Assembly: GCF_025024155.1 (NCBI RefSeq)
Contig: NW_026251776.1
Location: 1 to 64,000, forward strand
DNA length: 64,000 nucleotides
DNA from: Gamsiella multidivaricata
Lineage: Eukaryota; Mortierellomycota; Mortierellomycetes; Mortierellales; Mortierellaceae
Direction: 5' to 3'
Positions 8,314 through 18,800 of this stretch are shown piece after piece (position 1 is the first letter of the stretch; every line of letters starts with the position of its first letter). Below the pieces are notes generated by a model. The model did not search any database and had not been told where the DNA came from. It was given only the letters and a program-made list of their open reading frames with translations. Position numbers and translations under genes: made by a program.

Positions 8314-11273
8314 ATGTCATACCATCGCTGGGAGCTCTTTTCGCTAGGAAGTATTCCGCACGAGGTCCTTTCCATTCTCCTGGGCTCTCTTCCAAAAGTG
8401 CCAGGTCAGTTTTGTTGTCGCCAAGGACGGTGCATATGCATGCTGTCATTTACGAAGAGAGATACCCCTTGGGCTATCCCTAGAGACGAAACTAGAAAGT
8501 TTGACGATACTTCCCGTATTGACTTGAATCCTTCAATGTAGATCCAAGACAAGAAGAGAAAGCACGGGAGCGGCAGTACTCGACTCACGACGATCGACTG
8601 TCGGATGACGACGAGGACGAGGAGACTCGGCGAACGAGTCCCTTGATACAAGATCACAACACATCTCAACATGAGGCAGCAGATCATGTAAACAAATCTG
8701 TACAGGGATTAACCGAAGAGGACGAAGACTCTCAGCATTCATGGAACGTGCCTGATGATGAGTGGGAATGGTCGGACGAAGAGCCTTCTTCTATCGTCTC
8801 CAACTCAAAGACTTCACGACCTTCTTCTTCAGTCGCCTCTAGCAACGCGAAGCATGGATCCTCACTAGCTGTGCCCAATTCGAAAGCACAAAGGGCTTCT
8901 CCGGCCGGTCTGGGGCTTTTGGACTCATCGAGGCTGTACCAGAGCGCCAGGGACGCGCCCGGATCGTCATCGTCCAATATCTCCACGCCATCATCACCTG
9001 CCTCAATGTCTGGACAGAAATCCCCGCTAGGAAATGACAGTGCAGCAACAAGTCCATTGATAGGGACCACTGACTCTCACCCATTGAGTGTCGCCCAGGA
9101 TTTATGTATTTCGATATGCGACAGTGGCCGTTACATCGCCTGTGCAAGCAAGAAAATGTTTGCTATCCTCCAGCGACAGACTCATACGTCGGCATCGCAG
9201 TTGCCTGCGTTAAATATGGATCAAGGACAAAGTTCGCCTAGGCCTATCCATGAATGGGTCCTCGTAGGACAAGGAGCAGGATTGGATACCCCACAGTAAG
9301 AACAGATAGGTCATGGCCGAGTTGACAATCATCTTTACTGCACGGGAATTGGACTAAAAATGAGCATTCTCTCCCTTATTTTTGATGTAGGGATACAATC
9401 ACGGCAATACTATGCCTACCGCTCTACGTACCGCGATCAAACCAGAGGCAAGTTCCAAATACATTCGTTATGATAACATTTTGATGGCGGCGAGACGTAT
9501 AGGCCTAACCCGTACCCGCTCCAGTCAAATATACGTGGTTATAGGCTACAAATCCGGAATGCTAAGGATCTTCAATGAGGTACTGTCGACAATGACTTGT
9601 CTGCAGTCGATCCCTGCGAAGATGAACCACCCGTTTCTGATACTATTTATTGCGTATTCTGATGCACCGTGATTTTAGTCCGGCCACCTGGTGGTTCTGC
9701 AACAGCTTCACCACACTCCTGTCATGTCCATCAAAGCCCGGATCGGTGCTGGGAAAGTCCCAGGCGAGGATGAGGATGAGATGACAATTTTGCACGAAGG
9801 AGGGAAAGTCGTTTGCATCGAGGGTGAAAGTCTTTGGGTCGTTCTTCGACTCTCCAGCGGATCAAGTCGCTCCGTAGGTACGACAACAGATTTTGTTTTA
9901 ATCATCATGTTTATGAAGCGCCTTATCTGGGTATCATCAGTACGCTGAGATTCAGGAGTTTAACGACATAGGAGAGAGCAAGTCGATCCAAGCAAGCCAG
10001 GCACCGACGTTCGCATACAAAAAATGGAGTCTGCAGAATCAAGATCTAATGGTGGATGTTGTCAGTTGTGGTACGTATTATGCGCTATACACCAGCGCAT
10101 TACGCATATGCTTATTGGATTCAAACCACAACCTAAACATTGCCCTGGCTTTTTATACTCTTAGGTCCGGCGCGACACAGGCCCACGCTCTCAAATGGGT
10201 TCTCCTCTTCCTCCAGCTCTTCAATGTATACATCTCAGGCTACAGAGCGATTTGTTTCTGTCGGTTCCAAGCCTATGATGGCGTTCTATGCCTCCAGCAG
10301 TTCCGGTCGCCCGTTGTTTTCAGCTACGTCTCTAGCAACTCAAATGGCCGCTAGGGTTACGAGCGCCGTGTTTGGTTTTGCAAAGTCAATATGGGGGTCA
10401 TCACCTTCTCCAAGGCCCGGTTCGCCGGCATTGGGAAACGTAAGCGGGAGAGCCAGCCCAGATCAGAAGCGGCTGTCGGGACAAGGCGTGCAGGACGGAA
10501 CTACTGGTCCCTATGGCAATATCTACTCTTCTGCCCTGGCACCCGCAACAGAGGTGCCTGCCGTGCTTTGGCTGAGCGATTCTCAGAGATGCATTCGACA
10601 TTTGTCCTTGGCGCCGGCGCCTCCTCGAGGGTCCTATTATCATTACCCGTCCAAGTTGGCGGCCATGACAGATTCACTGGGTCGCGTACTCCTAGTGGAT
10701 CTGGAAGAGTGCGAGATTATTCGGATGTGGAAGGGACTTCGAGGCGCAAGATGTGGTTGGATCCAAGAGGAAAGGCTCGTTAAGTCCGCCAGCGGAGCAG
10801 ACAATACTTCCGACGAGGCGACTATAAAGAGACATCTGGTCCTGTACTTGGTGATTTATGCACCAAAGCGGGGAACAGTTGAAATATATCCAGCTCGGCA
10901 GGGTAAGCGTGTTGGAGTACTGCAGGTCGGACTGGGATGGAAGATCTGCACTACATTTACGAGCCCCATAGGCAAGCCTATTCTTTTGGATCGGGCCACA
11001 GGACAGTCAATCATCAATAATCCTGCGGTCTTGGACTCCTTCAGCTCGCCATCGCTATTGCCTGCTACCTCACAAGCGGGCGTAGCGCCGCTAGGGTTGT
11101 CACAGTGTCTATTAATCGGTCCCACTGGCGAAGTAAGGCGTATTGGATCACGCCTTGCAAATTCTTCAAACGCCGCCTCGCCTACCTTATCAAGAGCTTC
11201 GTCTACTCCGCCACCAGCCAGTGCAACGGCAGAATCAATTGCAGGCCGTCTTCAATCTCTCGGAGTCTCATAA
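8314..11273 (+). CDS. RAB3GAP2: Rab3 GTPase-activating protein non-catalytic subunit, short fungal form (frame break in exon 3)
   Basis: Regulatory subunit that works with RAB3GAP1 on Rab3/Rab18-type GTPases. Exons: 8314-8404, 8542-9295, 9391-9579, 9679-9873, 9941-10070 and 10165-11273, about 820 codons, against roughly 1,390 in animals. The start MSYHRWELFSLGSIP joins in phase to an acidic, Ser-rich stretch (VPDDEWEWSDEE). Then come the beta-propeller-like landmarks: DLCISICDSGRYIACAS, DTITAILCLPL, VVIGYKSGMLRIFNE, FAYKKWSLQNQD, ATQMAARVTSAVFGF, LGRVLLVDLEE, IIRMWKGLRGARCGWIQ and LVIYAPKRGTVEIYP. The second half of animal RAB3GAP2 is absent; the stop falls soon after the propeller. Exon 3 needs one frame change between about 9440 and 9500; no legal intron there restores phase. 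This may be a sequence error or a true lesion. An AATAAA follows at 11334. Confidence 0.8.
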
Positions 11274-11333
11274 ATTCCATAGTCTATCCGCAATATACTC
11301 GTATTCGTGGACGAGAGTGTCTTCATGTAAAGC

Positions 11334-11339
11334 AATAAA
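11334..11339 (+). terminator. poly(A) signal between convergent genes
   Basis: AATAAA 60 nt past the RAB3GAP2 stop, within an A/T-rich 152-nt gap. The gap also serves as the 3' end of the convergent EBP2 gene, so the two transcripts probably overlap. Confidence 0.4.
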
Positions 11340-11425
11340 AAATATAAAAATAAAAAAATGCGGGTTTTTATTGTGGTTACCTGTCGTCCTTGAACAACAA
11401 AATACTGAGTCGTGCCCATTCTTTA

Positions 11426-12642
11426 TTATTTTCCTCCGCCATTCTGACGACGAGACTTCCCTAAGCGTTTCTTGACGCCACCAGGCTTTGCAGCCTTGTG
11501 TCCAGCTTTGAAGGACGATGACTTGTTGCGCTTCACATTGAACCCTGAAACATCTGCTGAGCTTTCTGCGGTGTTACTCTTTGCGTGCCTCTTTTTGCCT
11601 CCGAATCCAAACTTTTGATCTTTCTTGTGTCGCTTGCCTCTTGATTCTGGTGTTGAATCGGCTGAGCGCTTCTTGCCCCGGTTAGCGCTGTTAGATCCTG
11701 AAGACTTATATGCCTTCATCTCGTCGTCGTCACTTGCCAATGCCACATCAAAGTCGTCATCTGCATTTGTAGAGTTGTCGTTACCCTGGCGCTCTATTAA
11801 AACAGTCGAAAGAGGAAAGTCAGAAGGCATAGGTTAACAACTCGCAAACACTCGTGATGATCATTCCGGTGCATGAATCTCCTCAATAACAGATTGAGCA
11901 TACTCTTCTTAAGCGCACTGATCTTGTCTAATGCGTCCGCCTTTGACTTCTCTCTCTCAAGCCTCTTCTCTGTCTGAACCTTCTTTCCAAACTTCTTGAG
12001 CTCTCTCTGCGCCTTGGCCCGCTCGCTAGCCTGGATCGACGCATTTTCGTCCAACAATCTCTGACGGATCTTGGCCATATGTTCATCCGACTTGATCATC
12101 TCTGCAAAGTAGTCGCCAGGGCGCTCAAAAACGCCCCCTTCCTTCCTTATCCGTTCCCGCCCAAGTACTGCGGCTTCCAAAGCCTGGTTGTAGAAGGCAA
12201 CCTCACGGTTCAGATCGTCGTCCGGGTCTGACACATTGATAGACTGAGTCGAGGTAATAGACTGGGTTTCAGACCAAGGGATATTGGTGGGGAGGGCAAT
12301 CTGCTCACGGAGACGCTTCAATGCCGGCTAGAGAATGAGAAAGCGTCGAAGGAGATAAAGAGGAGCGTTAGTATCGTGAGGAATGATGGGTGGAGCATTT
12401 GACTGGCTGAAGTGACACATGCTATTGAAAAGATTATATAAAAGGGCGATGGATCCAGCTTCAGTTGCTCTTTCGCTTCTGTCGTTGCTGGAGCAGGACG
12501 GTACCTCGTTGTTGACGGTAACACGCTGCTCGGTCAGGATGTCCATAGGACCGTCCTCGTCGCCGGAGAGCATTTCGGTATCGGAGCCCTCCAGGTCCTC
12601 GAGGGTCAGTCTTTGTTCTTGCTCGCTGTCGGAATCAGACAT
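11426..12642 (-). CDS. EBP2: rRNA-processing protein EBP2
   Basis: Nucleolar assembly factor for 60S pre-ribosomes, needed for 27S pre-rRNA processing. Exons 12505-12642, 11904-12327 and 11793-11426 total 930 nt, 309 residues, all in phase. The N-terminus is acidic (SDSDSEQEQ, SGDEDGPMD). The conserved core runs ALKRLREQIALP, LNREVAFYNQALEA, RPGDYFAEMIKSDEHM, IRQRLLDE and ELKKFGKKVQTEKRLERE. The C-terminus is Lys/Arg/Gly-rich with FGFGGKKRHAK and GGVKKRLGKSRRQ, as expected for EBP2 binding rRNA and shuttling to the nucleolus. The gene ends 152 nt from the RAB3GAP2 stop and starts 179 nt from the stop of the carotenoid oxygenase upstream of it. Confidence 0.94.
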
Positions 12643-12821
12643 GTGTGATGAATGGTATGGTGCTATGAGTGAGTGATGAATGCTATCAAGGGTACTGACT
12701 GCCAACAAGTTTTTTTTTTTTTTTTGTGTGTGTGTTTATTTTCTTCTGCTGTGACTATTCGGCATTTGTTGTCACGTTTCGAGGAGAATCATAAGAGGCT
12801 GTGCTTTGTGCGGTGCGTGGC

Positions 12822-15044
12822 CTACGCCCGAACGCGACGACTGAGCAGTTCCTTATTGGCCTGGATCTGCTCCCGGCTCACATGTAGGCCATGGAACCCA
12901 TAAGGCACGCGTCTCGGGATCTTAACCTTCGCCACTGGCTCATACTCCTGTCCAATCTTTTTCGCATCAAAAATCCACAGCTCCGTCACCTGGTTCTTGG
13001 ACTTGGTCACCCCGTCCTCCATCTGGCGCTCATCATACACATACACCAGCAAGTGACCATCATCCTCATCTAGCTCTTTGCCATCTTTGCTGGGGGAATT
13101 GGGCACAAACAATGCCTCGCTGCCAAAGATATGTGGACCGAACCTGTACTTCCCACCCGTCTTCTCCTCAACCTTCTGCAGCTCCTCCGCACCCAACTCC
13201 CACTGTCCTTCACTGCCAACATTCTTGATCTCCCCGGACTCCATTAATTCCTCCTTTCGCTTAATCGCAGCTTGGATGTCCGTCTTGACGATCCCATTGA
13301 ACTTGAGCCCGATACCTGGCGCAGGCTCTTCGATGGTGGCTCCGTACACATACCGCAATGTAGGCTGCATATATCGATCCCAGTTGATGACAGGGAATTC
13401 TGAGCTGACGGTTGAGAGTGTCGTCAGCTGTGTTTGCCTAGTCTTGAGATCGAACCGAATCAGAGTCATATAGGTTGCATCGGGATCTTGATTTGCATAG
13501 TCGCCCGATCCGGGGAGGCTATACTGTTTCTCATACTCTGCTTGAGTCTTGCCGCCGCCGTAGCCGTCGGTACCAGTAGGTTGCCAGAGATTGATATCTG
13601 CAATGAAGCGTTCAGACCGACAGGCGGTCATGCAAACAGCAACGACGTTGCCGTTCGCGTCCTTCTCCTCCCAAGCATTGGCGGTATGGAAAATATGGCA
13701 TGCGCGTGACTCGAACCAGATGACCTCGTCCTTAGAGGAGTCAAAGTAGCGAGGGATGATGCCGAAGTGCGAGGGCGAGCTCGGGTCGAAGGCGATGATA
13801 GGTTTGCCCTCCTTCATGTGCTTTGGTGCGTCAATGAAATATGGCACGTTCATAATACTACATGAATGAAAGGACACAGTACAGTTGCCGGCGTTAGAGC
13901 GGAAGAGAAAATACGATCGCACGCTGCATGAACACTGCATACATACACAGAGTATGAAGGAGTGGTGGCGAAGTCGTGCATCATGGCAGACTTTTTCAAG
14001 CCAGGAATGGGCTCCTCCCACACGAGTCGCTTCCCTTCAGCGGATATGACCGAGTAGTACATAAACGGGTGCGACATTCTCCATGAAAAAAATATAAGCT
14101 CCCCCGTTTTTGGATCGACCTATTATGTAACCCATCAAGGATCAAAAGGTCCGTTTAGACGGATGCGCATAACAGCCAAGAAAAGAAGAGGCGACTGATT
14201 GCCTACCTTAGGGTGCGCCGTGCATATCTCACTTGTGGGGCCCTGTTTCTTGTTGCGCTCACTCTCGCCAATATCATCCTCCTCAAAGTAATACTCGCCC
14301 GTCGTGTTCAGACTGGGGACACTGGTCTCCATCGGTTTTCCTGCCTCCTGGAGTGCTAGGAGCCTTGACTTGAAGAACGCTAGGGCCGTGTTTCCATTTC
14401 CATGGCCCTTCAAGCCGTAAAAAGCGCTCTTGATGCGGTACCAAATCAAGCTGAAGATTATACTCCAAGCTCCATTTGCACTAGTCATGAGGCGCCCAAG
14501 AGACGTGCCCATTTGACCGTGTGCATTGGCCTTCTGGAAGACCTCGCTTCGGACATATCGGTTCATGTAGCGTGCACGAATTGGCTCAGTCTCGTCGCCA
14601 GTGCCCGGTTCAAAGTACACGCCGTGGAGCATTCCTTTCAGAGTACGTAAAGTATTGAAATAAATAGATGAGTTGGCGCTCTTGTACTTTTTTTTTATAC
14701 ATGTCACTCATTATTATAATACAAGCTCTTGTTATCATCGCACCTTCACCGCTGAAGAAATGGTGGGGAGCACCGTCTTTGGGCACATTCAGCGAGTTGG
14801 GTCCTGTACGGATATACTGTGACCCTCTCAGAGACTCGGGAATGACACCAATGACCTCGCACCCGATACCCTCGTCTCCAACTGTCTCTTCAAAGACTGG
14901 GTAAAAGTTGCCATGGAGATATGGATGTGGATGTCCCTGGGCGCGCTCCTTGGTTCGGACCTTGATGTCAGACGCGATCGCAGAGGTACCAACCGATTTG
15001 GTTCTTATCGGGTGGACGATGGATTCTTTGCTGTGAACAGTCAT
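12822..15044 (-). CDS. carotenoid oxygenase (carotenoid cleavage dioxygenase / RPE65 superfamily)
   Basis: Non-haem iron enzyme that cleaves polyene double bonds to apocarotenoid aldehydes. Exons 14744-15044, 14207-14634, 13947-14119 and 12822-13857 give 645 residues, all junctions in phase. The four iron-binding histidines are in recognisable contexts: CTAHPKVDPKTGEL, SAMMHDFATT, CHIFHTANAWEE and YGFHGLHVS near the end. RTGPN and FFSGEGMLHGVYF match the family's N-terminal blade. No signal peptide or clear membrane segment. In Mucoromycota two such enzymes (CarS- and AcaA-like) feed trisporoid mating signals from beta-carotene, so that is the leading hypothesis. A stilbene- or lignostilbene-cleaving activity is also possible. 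Substrate cannot be read from sequence alone. Confidence 0.9.
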
Positions 15045-15855
15045 TTCTTTTGTAAACGGTAAGGAGACTGCATTGGAGGAGGGAGATTATTAGTTGATGT
15101 CGTTTCTTTTTATATTGGTGTGATGTCCTCAGCGGCAAGAAATTCATCCGCGTCTGGCATCAGCTCGCGACACCAGAAACATAGACAGGAGGGACCTTTG
15201 CGCCTGAAAGTGACAAAGTGACACTCTCTCGGCGCCGTTGATTTGTTGTCGCTGTGGAGAAAATAAAAAAAAAGTCAATCGACGCCTCGGAGATGAATAT
15301 TACCTTTCTGCGTCGCACAGCCTCGATCACTGCTGCCAACCATGAACGAACGGCAAAAATTTATCCAGGGTCGATGTAATTGCTTTACTCTTGCATATCT
15401 TGCTTGAAGACAAAAACGCGACCATCAAACGCTTGCTCCAGACCATTCACCAGAAGATATCCTTAGTGATGCTGTTTCGCAAACGCGAACGACCTCTTTC
15501 TAGCGAACACGCACTTCTCGACACACACGGCTGGCAATAGAACCAGGAGCTTTATTTTGAATGTTTTGTATCTTGCCGCAGGCACAAAAAGAGAAAAAGA
15601 AATGTACAATGGATTTTTTATGTATAAATACAATCAAATTATTTAACGGCAGAGCGAGCGACACGACTTCTTTTTATCGCGTCCGGAGGATGGACAATGT
15701 GCGAAGTAAAACAGGAAACGGAGTGAAGAATACTATCGTACAATGTTACAGACAGGATTAGCGCATATGAATAGAAAAAAAAAAAGAAAAAGGAAAAAAG
15801 AAAAGAAAAGAAAAGAAATAGTTGTAAAAAAAAAAAGATGAGGCGTCCAATAAGT
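15045..15855. other. intergenic, 5' of carotenoid oxygenase and 3' of VID21
   Basis: About 0.8 kb without a gene. The part next to VID21 is A-rich (runs of A and AAAAG near 15775-15836). I see no conserved element. Light or sexual regulation of the oxygenase would have to act through this stretch, but no motif is claimed. Confidence 0.4.
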
Positions 15856-18800
15856 TCACTTTTTGCCCTGCTGCTGCTGCTGTTGTTGTTGAAGCTGGAG
15901 CTGTTGCTGCTGTAAAGCAAGCACTTGTTGCTGTTGTTGCTGCTGCTGTTGCAAAGCGAGCTGCTGAGCCTGCTGAGCCTGCTGCTGAAGCTGTCGCTGC
16001 TGAACCAGTTGCTGTTGCAGCTGAATTTGCTTTTGCTGCTGCAGCTTTTGCTGTTGGAGTAGGTGCTGCTGCTGCTGCTGCTGAAGTAGTTGCTTCTGCT
16101 GTGCCAACTGCGCAGGCGTCAATGCCTGCCCATTCACGATCGCGCCCGCCTGTCCAACTTGCTGCTGTGCTAACTGCGGAGATGCCTGCTGTTGAGGAAG
16201 AGCCTGCGTGTTCTGACCGTTCAGCTGCTGTCCATTCGCCTGCTGTTGTTGCTGCTGTTGTAATAAAAGTAACTGCTGTTGTTGTTGTTGCTGCTGCTGC
16301 TGCTGCTGCGCTTGCTGTTGCTGCTGGCGCTGAGCTGCAGAGATAGCCTGAGCTGCTTGGTGCTGGCTTTCGAAGAACCGCAAAAGCTGCTGGCGTGCTT
16401 GCGCCTCAGCTTGAACACGAGGCAGATTGGGATAATGCTGGGCGAGCTGAGCAATCATTTGTGGGGTTGGAACAGTTGGCATGGACGGCACTGGGGCCAT
16501 GGGCGGTGTCGATATCGCCTGAACACCCGCATTCTGTTGTTGCTGTAACTGCTGCTGCTTCTGCAACTGTTGCTGCTGCTGAAGGGCCGCCTGCTGCTGC
16601 TGGAGCTGCTGAGGCTGAGCATTGCCCATGATAGGCGTTTGTACTGCGGTCGGTGTCGCTCCTGCTGAAGGTGTTGCAGTGGCCGAATGGAACATGGTCG
16701 GACTATTCACAACTCCGGCAGCCAGGACAGGCGTGCTGCCTCCCTTACCTCCGCCGATGGCATTCATTGCTTGCTGGGGCTGCTGCTTATTGACATTGCC
16801 GATGTTATTATTGGTGTGTCCCATGGCACCAGCAGCGTTGTTGAGCGTGCTTCCAGCTAAAACGGGTGTCGAGGGCGTGGCAGCCCCAGAAGAATTGGCA
16901 GATCCGTTGCCAGAGCCATTCGGACGGCTCGCATTGGCTCCTACATGATTGATCGACTCTCCTGGTGTACTAGGCCCACTCGGAAGTGTCGGAGTCAATC
17001 CGCCCATCTGCGCAGTTGATGCTTGGCGCGGCGATCCAGTGGGCGTCTTGATCTGCTGCAATTGTGTGACTTGCTGCTGTTGTTTTTGTTGCAATGCCTG
17101 CTGCTGGAGCTGCTGTTGTTGCAACGCTTGGGCTTGCGCTTGCCGCTGGACCTGCAACTGGAGCTGCTGCTGCTGCTGATGGAGCTGTTGCAATTGCTGC
17201 TGTTGCTGTAGCTGCTGGTGCTGCTTCTGGGCATGCAGTTGCTGGGCCTGCAATTGCTGAGCCTGCTGTTGCTGCTGCTGTTGAAGTTGCAACTGTTGAG
17301 CCAGCAACTGCTGCTGCTGTTGAGCCTGGACCTGCGCTTGTTGCAAGTGATGCGCCTGAAGAGTCGGGCTCGCAAATCCGGGCATGGGGGACGTCATGGG
17401 CCGCACGAGAGGGGAAGAAGACGCCTGCTGCTGTTGTTGCTGAAGTTGCTGCTGCTGAAGCTGTTGCTGCTGAAGTTGCTGCTGCTGAAGTTGCTGCTGT
17501 GCCTGTGCCAACGCCTGGACCTGGGCTTGATTTTGGACCTGAGCCTGTTGCTGTTGCAGTGCCTGGAGCTGCTGCTGACGAATGATTGCCTGGATCTGAG
17601 GACTCTGCAGTGACAGACTTGGATTGGAACGAATGAACTGGATTGCCTGTGGGGTCAAGCCGGCCGGAAGAGAAATCTGCTGAGGGAGCTGTGCCTGTGA
17701 TTGTTGCGGCAGCGACTGGGCCTGCGCTTGTGCTTGAGCCTGAGCCTGAGCCTGAGCTTGCTGCTGCTGGAGCTGCTGCTGCTGAAGTTGAAGTTGTTGC
17801 TGCTGCTGAAGTTGCTGAAGTTGCAACTGTTGCTGCTGTTGAAGCTGCTGTTGCTGATGCTGCTGAAGTTGAAGCTGGACCTGTGCCTGCGCCTGTTGGA
17901 CCTGTTGCGCCTGCGTTTGTGCCTGAACCTGCGCCTGAACCTGCGCTTGAGCCTGTGCTTGTGCTTGTGCTTGTGCTTGTGCTTGTGCCTGCGCTTGGGC
18001 TTGCGCCTGAACCTGGGCTTGCACCTGCTGTGCGTTCAGTGGTCTTACCCCAGCCTTAATCTGTGGCGACATAGGTCCACGCTGTTGAGCAGTAACCTGA
18101 GCAACTGCTGGACGAACCAGCTGCTGGGCTGCGTCGAGCGGGGTGCCGGCGGCGTTGGGCAAGGGGGGGCGGACGACAGGCTGATACACAAAAGATAGAA
18201 GCAATAAGAATAGAGAACATCATTAGAATCACTTGTCTTTCCAAAATCCGAGGAATGCTATCAAGAAATAAATAATATGTAATACTCACCCTCCCAAGGG
18301 CTAGCGACGCAGCCTGCATTTGCCGTTGCTCATTCATAACTTGGTTCAGATGACGGTCGCGCTCAGACTTGAACTTGCTCAGGTCTGCTGGCGTCAATGG
18401 GACGGTGCTTCCTCCAATCTTTGGACTCTGGCCCTCTTGGATAGCTGCTTTCTTGGTGGCAGCGGCAGCGGCAACAACTGGTGCTATACAAGGGAAGATC
18501 GAGTTTTCAAGCGTCAAGAACAAATGGAATACAATACACCGAGCAGCGCCAGGCACTTCCGCAAATACTTAAAAAAGACACCTACCAGCGTTGACGCGAT
18601 TCAGAGCAATCTCCCTCTTCTTGCTTGCTTTCTTCATGGTTTCTAACAATGTCAACGAAAAGGCAAGCGGCCTCTTCCGCGAGGGCTCGGTCTTGGTGTT
18701 GATTGACATCCTCTTGCCGTCCTTGTCCTTCCTGGCCTTGGGCGATGGCGGTGTCGACGCAGAACCTGCAGGGAGATTGCCGATCGGGATAAGTCCGGAA

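Noticed and set aside
9447..9497. 51-nt intron to repair the RAB3GAP2 frame
   Set aside because: Its length is a multiple of three, so it cannot restore the phase.
16101..18198. Several plus-strand Leu-, Ala- and Val-rich frames up to 165 codons
   Set aside because: Antisense or off-frame readings of the VID21 CAG/CAA tract.
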